Below are positions 15,123-22,744 of a stretch of DNA of 26,791 nt, piece by piece (within the stretch, counting starts at the first letter, position 1; every line of letters begins with the position of its first letter). Source of the stretch: a virus. The notes below the pieces were generated by a model. It saw only the letters and a program-made list of their open reading frames with translations. It did no database searches and had not been told where the DNA came from. The translations under genes were made by a program, and so were the position numbers. Location of the stretch: the IMG/VR virus record IMGVR_UViG_3300027977_002879, positions 1 to 26,791 of that record; one strand, 5' to 3'.

Positions 15123-15704
15123 TCAATCCTTCACAAACAACATTCCGGTATCTTTAATATGATGTGCCTTTGTTGAGGAAGCTATCCGTTTTATTTCTTG
15201 CGAATCTGCAGATAATTCTCTATATCCTCTGTCAGCCAGATGAGCGATCCAGTACGAGGTGAGCTGGCAGTTAACATGATGATGTCCTTCCTGCCCAGGC
15301 AACCCGTGTGTCATAAAAAGATATGTTCCTGAACAAATAGTATCTAGTAGATTATCGAGGTATCGTTCGTCTACGTGCTCAACTACCTCTATGCAATTTA
15401 CTAAATCTACTGTTTTATGATAGGAATTTTCGGTTAAATCACATAGCACAGTTGGATATACAGCATTTTTTACATTGTCGTCAAGACCATCAACTGCTGT
15501 GGTTTGCAAACCATGGTCTGAGAACCACTTCGCTGCATGCCCTCTTCCAGAGCCAACATCCATCACAGATTGAATATTGTATTTTTCAACAATATAATTC
15601 CACACTGCCGGACAATAAGTGCTGGGATTTACTTCTATAAAATTGCCGCCCAGATGTGGTTTGCTTGGATCTAGTGCTTCGGTGTATTTTTTCTTTTTTC
15701 CCAT
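15123..15704 (-). CDS. class I SAM-dependent methyltransferase
   Basis: A 193-residue Rossmann-type methyltransferase. Motif I is VMDVGSGRGHAAKWF (about 47-61), the acidic strand end is TAVDGLDDN, motif IV sits in LVNCIEVVEHVDE, and LPGQEGHHHVNC follows in the loop near the active site. The layout matches the Methyltransf_11/23 group that methylates small molecules, lipids or sugars. The N-terminus is strongly basic (MGKKKKY). This gene begins the AT-rich block, marking a composition change from the amidotransferase downstream of it. It starts two bases after the upstream stop. The substrate is not recognised; sugar methylation is inferred from the neighbourhood. Confidence 0.8.
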   Translation of the reverse strand: MGKKKKYTEALDPSKPHLGGNFIEVNPSTYCPAVWNYIVEKYNIQSVMDVGSGRGHAAKWFSDHGLQTTAVDGLDDNVKNAVYPTVLCDLTENSYHKTVDLVNCIEVVEHVDERYLDNLLDTICSGTYLFMTHGLPGQEGHHHVNCQLTSYWIAHLADRGYRELSADSQEIKRIASSTKAHHIKDTGMLFVKD

Positions 15705-15706
15705 TT

Positions 15707-16417
15707 TTACCCAGTTTTTGTAATTATAAGAGACGAATCATCACCGTCTTGGAATTGATATGAATCTTTTTCCACTGAACCGAAAAATTCATCCACTGCG
15801 GATTTCTGGCCTTTCCAATAATGATAATCATCGATGATGATGATACCGCCAATTGATACCAACCCATAAAACTTTTCCAACTCAATCTTTGTAGATTCAT
15901 ACCAATCGGTATCCAATCTCATGAGAGAAATTTTTTCGGGTATGTTTTCTTTGTGTTGGAGAGTATCTTCAACCTTGCCAACTATGAGATTGGTATAATT
16001 TTTGTATTCGGTCGAAATCAAATTTAAAGTAGACTCAACCACGTCTATGGTAGCTTTACACCAGTCAGCACAACCCGTTTGGTCGTTTTTGGTATTTTCA
16101 AACTCTAAAATAGCAGATTCATTTTTTGTGCTTACGTCTTTTTCCGTTGGTTCCGACATTCCTTGGAAGGTATCATAGACCCAGAGTTTTTTATCAAGGT
16201 GGTGTGCAACAATATAGTCTAACATCAGTGCAGCCAATCCTCCTCTATATGTGCCGCACTCTACAAAGTCTCCTTCAATATTTTTGGAAAAAATATAAGA
16301 TAGGTGTGCGTCTAACTCTTGTATCTTGCCTTTGGTAGTCATAGTGTTACGCCTGACGACTTTGTTCAAATCTTGTCTGCGTTTATCTGCTAAATTTTCC
16401 AATGATTTTTTATCCAT
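15707..16417 (-). CDS. TylF/MycF-family O-methyltransferase
   Basis: A 236-residue member of the TylF family, whose characterised members (macrocin and mycinamicin O-methyltransferases) methylate a deoxysugar hydroxyl using SAM and a divalent metal. Landmarks: GDFVECGTYRGG (49-60) for SAM binding, WVYDTFQGMSEP (79-90), LMRLDTDWYESTK (165-177) and GGIIIIDDYHYWKG (190-203), containing the acidic metal ligands (Asp169 or Asp171, Asp196, Asp197). The length is usual for the family. The start at 16417 has AGGAG eight bases upstream, so the 28-base overlap with the preceding glycosyltransferase is probably real. Most likely it methylates a sugar on the glycan made by this cluster. Confidence 0.88.
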   Translation of the reverse strand: MDKKSLENLADKRRQDLNKVVRRNTMTTKGKIQELDAHLSYIFSKNIEGDFVECGTYRGGLAALMLDYIVAHHLDKKLWVYDTFQGMSEPTEKDVSTKNESAILEFENTKNDQTGCADWCKATIDVVESTLNLISTEYKNYTNLIVGKVEDTLQHKENIPEKISLMRLDTDWYESTKIELEKFYGLVSIGGIIIIDDYHYWKGQKSAVDEFFGSVEKDSYQFQDGDDSSLIITKTG

Positions 16418-17097
16418 TCTGTATGCTCCTTTGCCAGTGATGGATCGCTTTTTCCGGGAAACAAGATTATCTTTGCGTCGGCGGGCAAAACATCATAAAA
16501 TTGTTTGAAATCATACACACCATCTTGGTTTGTAAAAACATCTTGATTTTCCCCTAAAACGTATTGTATCCATGCTTGATCTGATCCCACGTATCCATGA
16601 TTTTTCCTCAAATCGTCCAGAATCGCTGGAGATTCTGTTTGATTGAACTCCTCCCAAACTTGGGTCCTGCTTCCTGTTACCAATGACAATAACCCTCCGT
16701 TGTATTTTTGTTTTTGATTGTTAGGACGAAATTCATTTATGATAAAATCTTCTTCTCGTGATAATATGCTATCGATGTTGCCGGTTATGACACAATCCAA
16801 ATCTATGCATACTAATTTCTCTCCAAATAAATCTCTGGCTTCTTTGGAAAATATCCACAATCTATTGTAGCATCCTCCAAGATGATTATAAATGTCCCAC
16901 AAAGGAATAATTTTTATGTCGGCGTCTATGCCTTCAGGATCATCTGTGACGCAAATAGGAGTGAAAGATATGCTGGTATTTCTCTTTATAGACCTAAACA
17001 AAATATTCACATGCTCCGGCCCATACTGCACTTTGGTTTTCAGTTTGTATCCTTGCGTGCTTTTTTTCCATTTGAATGTGACTATGCTTAAATTCAT
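16390..17097 (-). CDS. DxD glycosyltransferase in the AT-rich block
   Basis: A 235-residue GT-A-like transferase. LVCIDLDCVITGNI (95-108) carries Asp99 and Asp101, preceded by CYNRLWIFSKEA and followed by YNGGLLSLVTG and YVGSDQAWIQY, a pattern shared with the GT8-like gene at 4314-5060 (YFDLDTVI, NSSVMLW, GDQDFL). The C-terminal IILFPGKSDPS matches IFHGSPKPH of that gene, although the His is replaced by Pro. The two may be distant homologues with different base composition, this one being AT-rich. It overlaps its upstream methyltransferase by ATGA. Donor and acceptor are unknown. Confidence 0.8.
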   Translation of the reverse strand: MNLSIVTFKWKKSTQGYKLKTKVQYGPEHVNILFRSIKRNTSISFTPICVTDDPEGIDADIKIIPLWDIYNHLGGCYNRLWIFSKEARDLFGEKLVCIDLDCVITGNIDSILSREEDFIINEFRPNNQKQKYNGGLLSLVTGSRTQVWEEFNQTESPAILDDLRKNHGYVGSDQAWIQYVLGENQDVFTNQDGVYDFKQFYDVLPADAKIILFPGKSDPSLAKEHTEWIKNHWKI

Positions 17098-17945
17098 GAT
17101 TTCTGCAGAACAGCTGTAAAATTACCGCCGCCCTTTTTATCCTCGAAAAAAAGAACATCAAAGTTATATTTGTTTTTAAGCCACCCAAACAACACCTCAG
17201 GATCACATACCTCATAAGGCAGTCCTGCCAACCAGTCGAGAGAATCATGAAATTTGTTCATTCCTCGGCCTTTTTTGACTTTAAACATTTTTTGCCCGCA
17301 TCTATTGTATAACATATCCACCTTGGTTTGATTGTCTGCGAACTTAAATTGATATTTTTCGTCGAGTTCTCTTGATAATGTTGGGCCGCTTCTGTACAAG
17401 GCAACATGGAACAATCCACCGGGTTTGACAGTTAAAACGCTTTTCCTAACAGCATCCCACATGTTTCCTGTGTGATGAAGCACACCCCAAGAGTAAACTA
17501 TGTCATGAGATTCTTGGGCAGCTATGGAATCATCTAAATCAAATATATTGCACTGGTGAACAGTCCAGTCAATTTCGTTGCCTTGCCAAAACTTATCTTT
17601 TGTGTACTGTGTGGCTTGTACCGAGTATGGATCTATATCTAAACTCGTAATCTTAGAGCATCCTAATCTTGCGAAAGACAAAGACGAAAGTCCCGACCCG
17701 CAGCCAACATCAAAAACTGATTTGCCTGACAAATCTATTCCTATGCGATTATACAGTTCTTTGAGATTGTTGTGATGAAACCCAATGATTTCCTCATTCA
17801 TTCTTTTTTGAACAAAATCCAACCAATTAAATCCAAATGAGAATTCACCATCATTTCTAACCTGCACTCCGTCTTCAGTCATGTTGGTAAGAAATTGCCT
17901 GAATTGCTCTATGGTGATCGTGCTTGACGTATTTTCTTGTTGCAT
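17094..17945 (-). CDS. SAM-dependent methyltransferase (Methyltransf_11/23-like)
   Basis: The start is set at 17945 (283 residues): AGGA lies six bases upstream, whereas the longer frame from 17999 overlaps the preceding gene by 41 bases. Motif I VFDVGCGSGLSSLSFARLG and the following TSLDIDPYSV are textbook, and motif IV appears as DIVYSWGVLHHTG with GGLFHVALY after it. A C-terminal domain of about 110 residues, with basic KVKKGRGMNKFHD, follows the methyltransferase core and may bind the substrate. Related domains occur in ubiquinone/biotin-type and sugar methyltransferases. It is part of the AT-rich block, linked by ATGA to the downstream glycosyltransferase. Confidence 0.83.
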   Translation of the reverse strand: MQQENTSSTITIEQFRQFLTNMTEDGVQVRNDGEFSFGFNWLDFVQKRMNEEIIGFHHNNLKELYNRIGIDLSGKSVFDVGCGSGLSSLSFARLGCSKITSLDIDPYSVQATQYTKDKFWQGNEIDWTVHQCNIFDLDDSIAAQESHDIVYSWGVLHHTGNMWDAVRKSVLTVKPGGLFHVALYRSGPTLSRELDEKYQFKFADNQTKVDMLYNRCGQKMFKVKKGRGMNKFHDSLDWLAGLPYEVCDPEVLFGWLKNKYNFDVLFFEDKKGGGNFTAVLQKS

Positions 17946-17958
17946 GCTATTTCCTAAA

Positions 17959-18537
17959 TTATACGAATGCAGCCAATATATTAGCCGGCCGGGCTGCATC
18001 TAAAAACTCAAATTTATAATTTGAATTAATTTCTAAGATTTTGTTTTTGACTTGGTCCAATGTGATTTTATCATGTTTTGGCCTTCCAAAACAATTCAAA
18101 TCGTCGATTAAAAGTGTGTGATTTTTGATGAAATGATATTTGATCATTTCTAATTCTTCCAGGATAGGACAGTTTTTCGCTAATTTTGTTCCGTATTGAG
18201 AACTTACATGTGCATCTAACCAAAATGTAGCAGTGTTAGTTAATTCATGGATTACCTTCTCTAGCAATTTTTCTGAATCTCCTAAATAAGAAATCACTCG
18301 ATTTTGTTTGATTTCACTGGCAAATCTTATTTGCACTTTTTCGTATAAATGTGGATGTATCTCTATTGTGTAGCATTTTTCAAAACCGGCTTGCAAGGCA
18401 CATTGCAAACCGTTGCCTAAAAACGTTCCTGACTCAACAAATATCTTATTATTAAATTTTTTAAGATGACTTAATAAATTATCATAATAGATTTTTACAT
18501 CGCCCTGGAAATTTTCTGTTTGTTCCCAGGGATTCAT
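17959..18537 (-). CDS. methyltransferase-like Rossmann protein
   Basis: A 192-residue protein whose FVESGTFLGNG (about 33-43) resembles motif I of TylF/FkbM-type methyltransferases, with TIEIHPHLYEKV as the ribose-binding strand end and TFWLDAHVSSQYG and LLIDDLNCFG giving further acidic strand ends. The DDLN pair could be a metal site, as in TylF. The fit is weaker than for its neighbours because the Gly-rich loop is not canonical. It is one of the most AT-rich genes here. ATGA overlap with the fusion gene upstream suggests co-translation. Sugar O-methylation is a reasonable guess; a non-enzymatic SAM-binding role cannot be excluded. Confidence 0.65.
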   Translation of the reverse strand: MNPWEQTENFQGDVKIYYDNLLSHLKKFNNKIFVESGTFLGNGLQCALQAGFEKCYTIEIHPHLYEKVQIRFASEIKQNRVISYLGDSEKLLEKVIHELTNTATFWLDAHVSSQYGTKLAKNCPILEELEMIKYHFIKNHTLLIDDLNCFGRPKHDKITLDQVKNKILEINSNYKFEFLDAARPANILAAFV

Positions 18538-20171
18538 TTTGGATTTTCCCCAACATCTGAATCATTATGATCGAAATCAAGTTCTGTACTGTGTATCATA
18601 GAATAAATTTTAGCCCAGGATAAAAAAGAACTGCTGGTTTTTTTGATGCTGATATTTGTTCTTGACAATATTAATAAATCTACAAAAGCTTCTACAACCG
18701 ATTGTCTGGATCTTTTAACATTGTATGAAAATTCTCTACCTTGGTTATCGGTTATAGGAGTGGTCCATTCACCATCAACAAGTTTTTCCACATAACTTGT
18801 CTTGGGATAAATTTTTACATTACTTAACTGCTTTAGTTTTTCTTCGGTGTATTTGTCGTCGGAACAGATAAAGTAATCAGTGTCTTTATCTTCTATGATT
18901 GATAAAAAGATTTGATCACTATCTAATTGTTTTTTATGATCAGTTTTCCTGATATGGATCCCTTTTGTTTTCGTGCTAATGGCATGCTTTGTACAAAACA
19001 ATTCAACTGTTGATAATATATGCGGTAGGATTTTCAAAGTTATTAATTTTTTTACTATGGCATCTTGTGAGAAATAATCCGGAAGTTTGTTATGGAAATA
19101 CACAATATCTTGTGTCATATCTCGGATGCAGTTCAAGGATTCCAATGAATGTTCGAAAGTGTGCCTTGGCACTGTTGTTGTTTGATTGTCGTGAATAAGA
19201 TAAATTTTTCCATCATCTAAGATCAAGTCAGTGATTCCTTTGTCCATAGTTTGCAAATTTGAAACAAACAGATCTTCAAAGGAACATCCGCACCAATTAT
19301 TTATTGGCCAACAAATCACTGGCACACACCCAATCTGTTCTGCAGCCACTAATCCACCTATCAAACTATTGAATCTATTACCCAATCCACCGTCGGCAAG
19401 GATGTACATTTTGCGGACAGAATCTGTCAGAGATCGGTTATAACTCAAAAGATCCCGTGTGGCTCTGGGATCTAGGCCTGTGCTTTCAGCCCAGGCAGCC
19501 CAGGCGTACACATCCTTGGGCAGGCATTTGGAGTTGGCACCTCGATGTTCCGGATACACAAAGGTCCACCAGAGGTTCATCCGGGGATCGTCACCATACA
19601 CAGCATCTCTGATGGTGTAGTAATCCACACCGGCTGCCTTGCAGGCATCGTAGAGCTCCTGGCATTGTAGCACTTTCCAGAAGATGGCACGATTTTCTGT
19701 GAGTTTGATGATTTCTGCTTCGAGATTGGTCACTTGCCTGATAGTGACATTGGCATTGTACACAGTGGCATAGCAATCTATGACTTTACGACGATCTTGG
19801 GGATCACCGCCCAGGATCATGAACTGTCGTTCTTTCATGGCCAGCATGGGATGGTTGGGCGATTCGCCCAGATATTCGGGCTGTACTACGATGCGTTTGT
19901 TGTATTTCTCGGCCATGGCATCAGCAAAGCCCGGCTGCGTGGCAGATCTCAACACAATCAACGATGATAAACAAGAGGCAATGGCTGCTTCTACCGCGGA
20001 GCAATCCAAGTGTTCACCATCCCAAGGTGTGGGCACTGCCAAGAACACTATGTCACATTCAGGCAGAGGATCTTGGTACTGCTCTATATTGATATCATGG
20101 ATGGCTGCGTCGGGGAACAACAAATGGGTGGCTCGGCCCACCCAACCATATCCTACGATTCCTACTTTCAT
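18534..20171 (-). CDS. fusion: UDP-glucose dehydrogenase-like domain plus fucosyltransferase (NodZ)-like domain
   Basis: A 545-residue chimera. Residues 1-250 resemble the NAD-binding and central domains of UDP-sugar dehydrogenases: GIVGYGWVG (4-12), AVPTPWDGEHLD (45-56), Lys156 and Asn160 in IIKLTENRA, and the catalytic-type Cys216 in SKCLPKD. The usual C-terminal UDP-binding domain is missing. From residue 256 a second domain begins with MYILADGGLGNRFNSLIGG and later shows GIHIRKTDH (404-412) and SSSFLSWAKIYS, as in NodZ/alpha-1,6-fucosyltransferase-like GT-B proteins. DNA composition shifts from GC-richer to clearly AT-richer near 19410, at the domain border. A CAGGATC sequence lies about 10 bases before the ATG. 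It could oxidise a sugar nucleotide and also transfer a sugar, or the dehydrogenase may be a remnant. Confidence 0.82.
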   Translation of the reverse strand: MKVGIVGYGWVGRATHLLFPDAAIHDINIEQYQDPLPECDIVFLAVPTPWDGEHLDCSAVEAAIASCLSSLIVLRSATQPGFADAMAEKYNKRIVVQPEYLGESPNHPMLAMKERQFMILGGDPQDRRKVIDCYATVYNANVTIRQVTNLEAEIIKLTENRAIFWKVLQCQELYDACKAAGVDYYTIRDAVYGDDPRMNLWWTFVYPEHRGANSKCLPKDVYAWAAWAESTGLDPRATRDLLSYNRSLTDSVRKMYILADGGLGNRFNSLIGGLVAAEQIGCVPVICWPINNWCGCSFEDLFVSNLQTMDKGITDLILDDGKIYLIHDNQTTTVPRHTFEHSLESLNCIRDMTQDIVYFHNKLPDYFSQDAIVKKLITLKILPHILSTVELFCTKHAISTKTKGIHIRKTDHKKQLDSDQIFLSIIEDKDTDYFICSDDKYTEEKLKQLSNVKIYPKTSYVEKLVDGEWTTPITDNQGREFSYNVKRSRQSVVEAFVDLLILSRTNISIKKTSSSFLSWAKIYSMIHSTELDFDHNDSDVGENPK

Positions 20172-20182
20172 TGCGATTGATC

Positions 20183-20212
20183 CTGGACTTTGTATGACAG
20201 TAGTTAGTCCAG
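20183..20212. repeat. 7-bp inverted repeat upstream of the fusion gene
   Basis: CTGGACT (20183-20189) and AGTCCAG (20206-20212) pair around a 16-base loop within the 48-base gap between the methyltransferase stop at 20220 and the fusion-gene ATG at 20171. No T run follows on either strand, so termination is unlikely. It could modulate translation of the fusion gene, whose ribosome binding region partly overlaps the arm nearer the ATG. Confidence 0.4.
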
Positions 20213-20219
20213 ATCACTA

Positions 20220-20984
20220 TCAGTGTTTTGCGAAACTCTGCAGACTGCGATCCAGCCAAGGCAGCACCAAATCTCGCTGGCGTAGATAACCATGCCGTCG
20301 CACACTGGCCGCAGCAGATTCCGGCAACAAGCCTTGATCAGCTAGATCATACCATCGAGTAGTGCGTGGCTCCAGGGGTGCCTGCTGGCCTTTGTACACC
20401 GCGGCGTGCAACCATGGATCTTCGGGATTTTTGCGGAAAAACCCGCCAGCACAATCCCAGCCCGATACGGCCAACACATGTATGAGATTGGTCATGGTCC
20501 AGTGCCAATAGCAACCATCTCGCTGGTCAAACGCCTGTGAGTTGAACTCCATGTTGGTGGTCTGGGGCAGGATCAACACCAGCATGCCCGAATCAGAGGT
20601 CGCATCACGCCATTGTCTCAGCGTGGTAAAAGGATCGATCACATACTGGAATGCGTCGTGGCACCATATCATGTCATAACGACGTTTGTGTATGATGATA
20701 GGCTGTTCAAAATCCTGTGGTTGGTATTGTATGTTTTTGTAACGATGTGCCATGGGCAAAGATGCTGGTTGATCTATGCCGGTACACCGGATGTTTAAAG
20801 GTCGCGGTGTTTCATCTCTGGTGGTGCGTGTGGCCCACCATTCTAGATCCAGCCCTGAACCGCAGCCCATGTCTGCCAAGGTACCAATGCTTTCCATGAA
20901 ATCGTCAAATTCATAGAAAGTTTCCAAAGTCCGCCGGCTGTGAGTATGACTGGCTTCAGGGCTGGCAAATACAGTAGACATCAT
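20220..20984 (-). CDS. SAM-dependent methyltransferase, GC-richer copy
   Basis: The start is placed at 20984 (254 residues), giving ATGA overlap with the upstream stop; a longer frame from 21077 would overlap by 97 bases and adds a His/Arg-rich leader unlike a real N-terminus. Motif I is LADMGCGSGLDLEWW, the acidic contact is in TGIDQPA, and motif IV is DMIWCHDAFQYVIDP followed by SGMLVLILPQTTN. The C-terminal ~70 residues (RRHGYLRQRDLVLPW) are probably substrate-recognising. It belongs to the class that methylates small molecules. It sits at the border between recombination genes (uvsX side) and the glycan cluster, so it may be the first gene of the latter. Confidence 0.78.
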   Translation of the reverse strand: MMSTVFASPEASHTHSRRTLETFYEFDDFMESIGTLADMGCGSGLDLEWWATRTTRDETPRPLNIRCTGIDQPASLPMAHRYKNIQYQPQDFEQPIIIHKRRYDMIWCHDAFQYVIDPFTTLRQWRDATSDSGMLVLILPQTTNMEFNSQAFDQRDGCYWHWTMTNLIHVLAVSGWDCAGGFFRKNPEDPWLHAAVYKGQQAPLEPRTTRWYDLADQGLLPESAAASVRRHGYLRQRDLVLPWLDRSLQSFAKH

Positions 20985-21439
20985 ACCTGGATGTCTTCCA
21001 TGCCTGCTGTGCGTAATCGCACAATGTGGCCCATCTGCCATTGCTTGGTGTCCAGACCTTTCATGATGCCCAACCAACGATTACGCAACAAGGCCACTTC
21101 GTTGATGATGGTTTCAAAGTCGATCACCTCATCTTCACCGTCCACATACTTTTCAGCATCTCTGGCTGTGAGTGCCCGTGCATAGTTTTCCAAATATTTC
21201 TGGAAATGCCTGCGACGGATACGTCGCAACTGTATGTTCAAGTAGTTGAGTATGGCTTCTACTTCTTGCAGTTGGTTAAAACGATGCTCGGTTATGCCCG
21301 GCAATTCTTTGATGTTGATCTCAACATAGCCACCTATCCTGCACTCTTTTTTTGCTTCTGAGAGTTCATGCTCGTAGTAGGCAATGAAGTCAGGAATGGC
21401 ACCGAGATCTGCAGTGATGCGACTATACCACATGATCAA
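20981..21439 (-). CDS. UvsY-like recombination mediator candidate
   Basis: T4 UvsY (137 residues) loads UvsX onto gp32-coated single-stranded DNA. This 152-residue protein is helical and highly charged, with a basic patch LRRIRRRHFQKYLE (about 71-84), and it ends in WQMGHIVRLRTAGMEDIQ. That tail resembles the UvsY C-terminus (His-Ile then Arg, with Ala-Gly near the end). Size, charge pattern and position two genes downstream of uvsX all fit, but the match is weak and was judged by eye. The start overlaps the acidic gene by ATGA. An alternative is a conserved phage protein of unknown role. Confidence 0.5.
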   Translation of the reverse strand: MIMWYSRITADLGAIPDFIAYYEHELSEAKKECRIGGYVEINIKELPGITEHRFNQLQEVEAILNYLNIQLRRIRRRHFQKYLENYARALTARDAEKYVDGEDEVIDFETIINEVALLRNRWLGIMKGLDTKQWQMGHIVRLRTAGMEDIQV

Positions 21440-21678
21440 TATGAATCATCGTAGTCGTCTTCTTCCTCTTCGTCGAGGTCTTCTTCTGTGTCATCGAGAT
21501 AACTCTGTAGAGCACGTTTGATATCGCTGTCGCTTTTGAATGCCGATCTTATTTGTTCGGCATCGTAATCATTATCTATCAGCACAGACACTAAACTATC
21601 AGCGGCGTCTGCTCGATCCACTGTGCTGATATATCGTTTGAGTTCGTTCCAGATATCATGTGATAAATCCACGGCCAT
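21436..21678 (-). CDS. small acidic protein next to uvsX
   Basis: An 80-residue protein made of a short helical domain (1-60, with AVDLSHDIWNELKRY at the start) and an extremely acidic tail; the last 20 residues contain about 14 Asp/Glu. Similar small acidic proteins sit beside recombination genes in marine T4-like phages, without a known function. The tail might mimic DNA or contact UvsX, gp32 or the UvsY-like neighbour; this is inference. Its ribosome binding site is the strongest in this stretch: GAGGAGGAA lies within the 3' end of uvsX, only a few bases before the ATG at 21678. Confidence 0.8.
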   Translation of the reverse strand: MAVDLSHDIWNELKRYISTVDRADAADSLVSVLIDNDYDAEQIRSAFKSDSDIKRALQSYLDDTEEDLDEEEEDDYDDSY

Positions 21679-21682
21679 GTTA

Positions 21683-22744
21683 TTATTCCTCCTCGGGCTG
21701 GTCTTCGGCTGTACTTACCACGGATTTCTGATTTTGGAAGTCGGCCATGACCTTGTCCAAGCAGCCTTCTTCATTTGATTCCCAGGCCTTGCGGAACTGC
21801 TTGATGATCTCGCCATCTGAGGTCACGAACATGAGCCTGTTGCCGTCTTTTTTCAACAGACCTTTTTTCTCGGCAAGATCTACCAGGCCGGAATAAGGAT
21901 TCATGCCTGTTTCGTAAGGAATCTTGACTTGTACACCTTCAAAGGGTTTGGCATACCTGGTCTTCATTACTTTACAGCCGGCTCGTATGCCCATGACATC
22001 TGAAATCTTGTTGCCGTCTTCATCTTCTTTGAGTTTCATCTTCTTCATGGCCACCACGATCGAAGATGCATAGATAAAACCTTGACCACCTGAAATCTTG
22101 TCGTCGGGATCAAACATATCCTGGCTGGCATAAGTGTGATTGGTACATACCAGGCCCACGTTATAACTGCCGAACATGTTCACACAGTTACGCACCAGAG
22201 CAGTAAGTGCCTTGGGTTTGCGACCAAGATCGCCTTTCATTTCACCTGCATCAAACTGGTTTACATCGGTGGGCGTGAGCAACATACCCAGGCTGTCTAT
22301 GACGAACAAGACCTTGGGACGTTCGCCATCGGGCAGAGTCTTGTAATCCTGCATGAACGTGGATATGGTCTTGGCCACGTCGTCGATCATGGCCATAGAG
22401 AGTTTCAAAAGTTTCTTTTCATCTGTGTCCACGCCCAAGGCCTTGAGCCAGTCCTCGTCAAGAGCGTTCTCGCTGTCGATTAGCACCACGAAAATGCCTT
22501 GCTCCTGTGCGTTCTTGATGATGTTGCCTGAACAGATATAGCTCTTGCCCGCACCTGATTCGCCAGCGAACACAGTGACCTTGCCCAGTGGAATGCCTCG
22601 GTTGAAATCACCGGATATGAGATAATTTAGAGCATAGTTACCGGTACTGATCCAGTCGGTGGGATCGTTGAAACCGATAGAAAGTCCATCGATACTTTTG
22701 GTTATCTCCTTGCGGAATTTGCTTACGTCAAACGGTTTGGCCAT
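21683..22744 (-). CDS. uvsX: UvsX, RecA-like recombinase
   Basis: UvsX forms the ATP-dependent filament that pairs homologous DNA and starts recombination-dependent replication in T4-like phages. The 353 residues compare with about 391 in T4. Walker A GESGAGKS is at 61-68, VVLIDSENALDEDWL follows at about 85-99, and Walker B is VLFVIDSLGML near 145-155. The RecA-core LVCTNHTYASQ and the loop ISGGQGFIYASS are also visible. The C-terminus is acidic (EDQPEEE), as is common. AGGA lies 8 bases before the ATG; the 17-base overlap with the radical SAM gene upstream is therefore genuine. Identity is firm from motifs and the gp32/UvsW context. Confidence 0.95.
   Translation of the reverse strand: MAKPFDVSKFRKEITKSIDGLSIGFNDPTDWISTGNYALNYLISGDFNRGIPLGKVTVFAGESGAGKSYICSGNIIKNAQEQGIFVVLIDSENALDEDWLKALGVDTDEKKLLKLSMAMIDDVAKTISTFMQDYKTLPDGERPKVLFVIDSLGMLLTPTDVNQFDAGEMKGDLGRKPKALTALVRNCVNMFGSYNVGLVCTNHTYASQDMFDPDDKISGGQGFIYASSIVVAMKKMKLKEDEDGNKISDVMGIRAGCKVMKTRYAKPFEGVQVKIPYETGMNPYSGLVDLAEKKGLLKKDGNRLMFVTSDGEIIKQFRKAWESNEEGCLDKVMADFQNQKSVVSTAEDQPEEE

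Noticed and set aside
19291-19301. AATAAATA late promoter-like match on the minus strand
   Set aside because: It lies in the middle of the AT-rich half of the fusion gene, with no start codon nearby; expected by chance in such sequence.
19780-20289. Plus-strand open frame of 169 residues
   Set aside because: It is antisense to the conserved dehydrogenase domain of the fusion gene and extends over the next start; no motif or start signal.
4314-20984. Interpretation as a host chromosome O-antigen locus instead of phage
   Set aside because: Clear UvsX, gp32 and UvsW genes on both sides, late promoter motifs and phage-style overlapping genes favour a T4-like phage genome; no host housekeeping gene is present.
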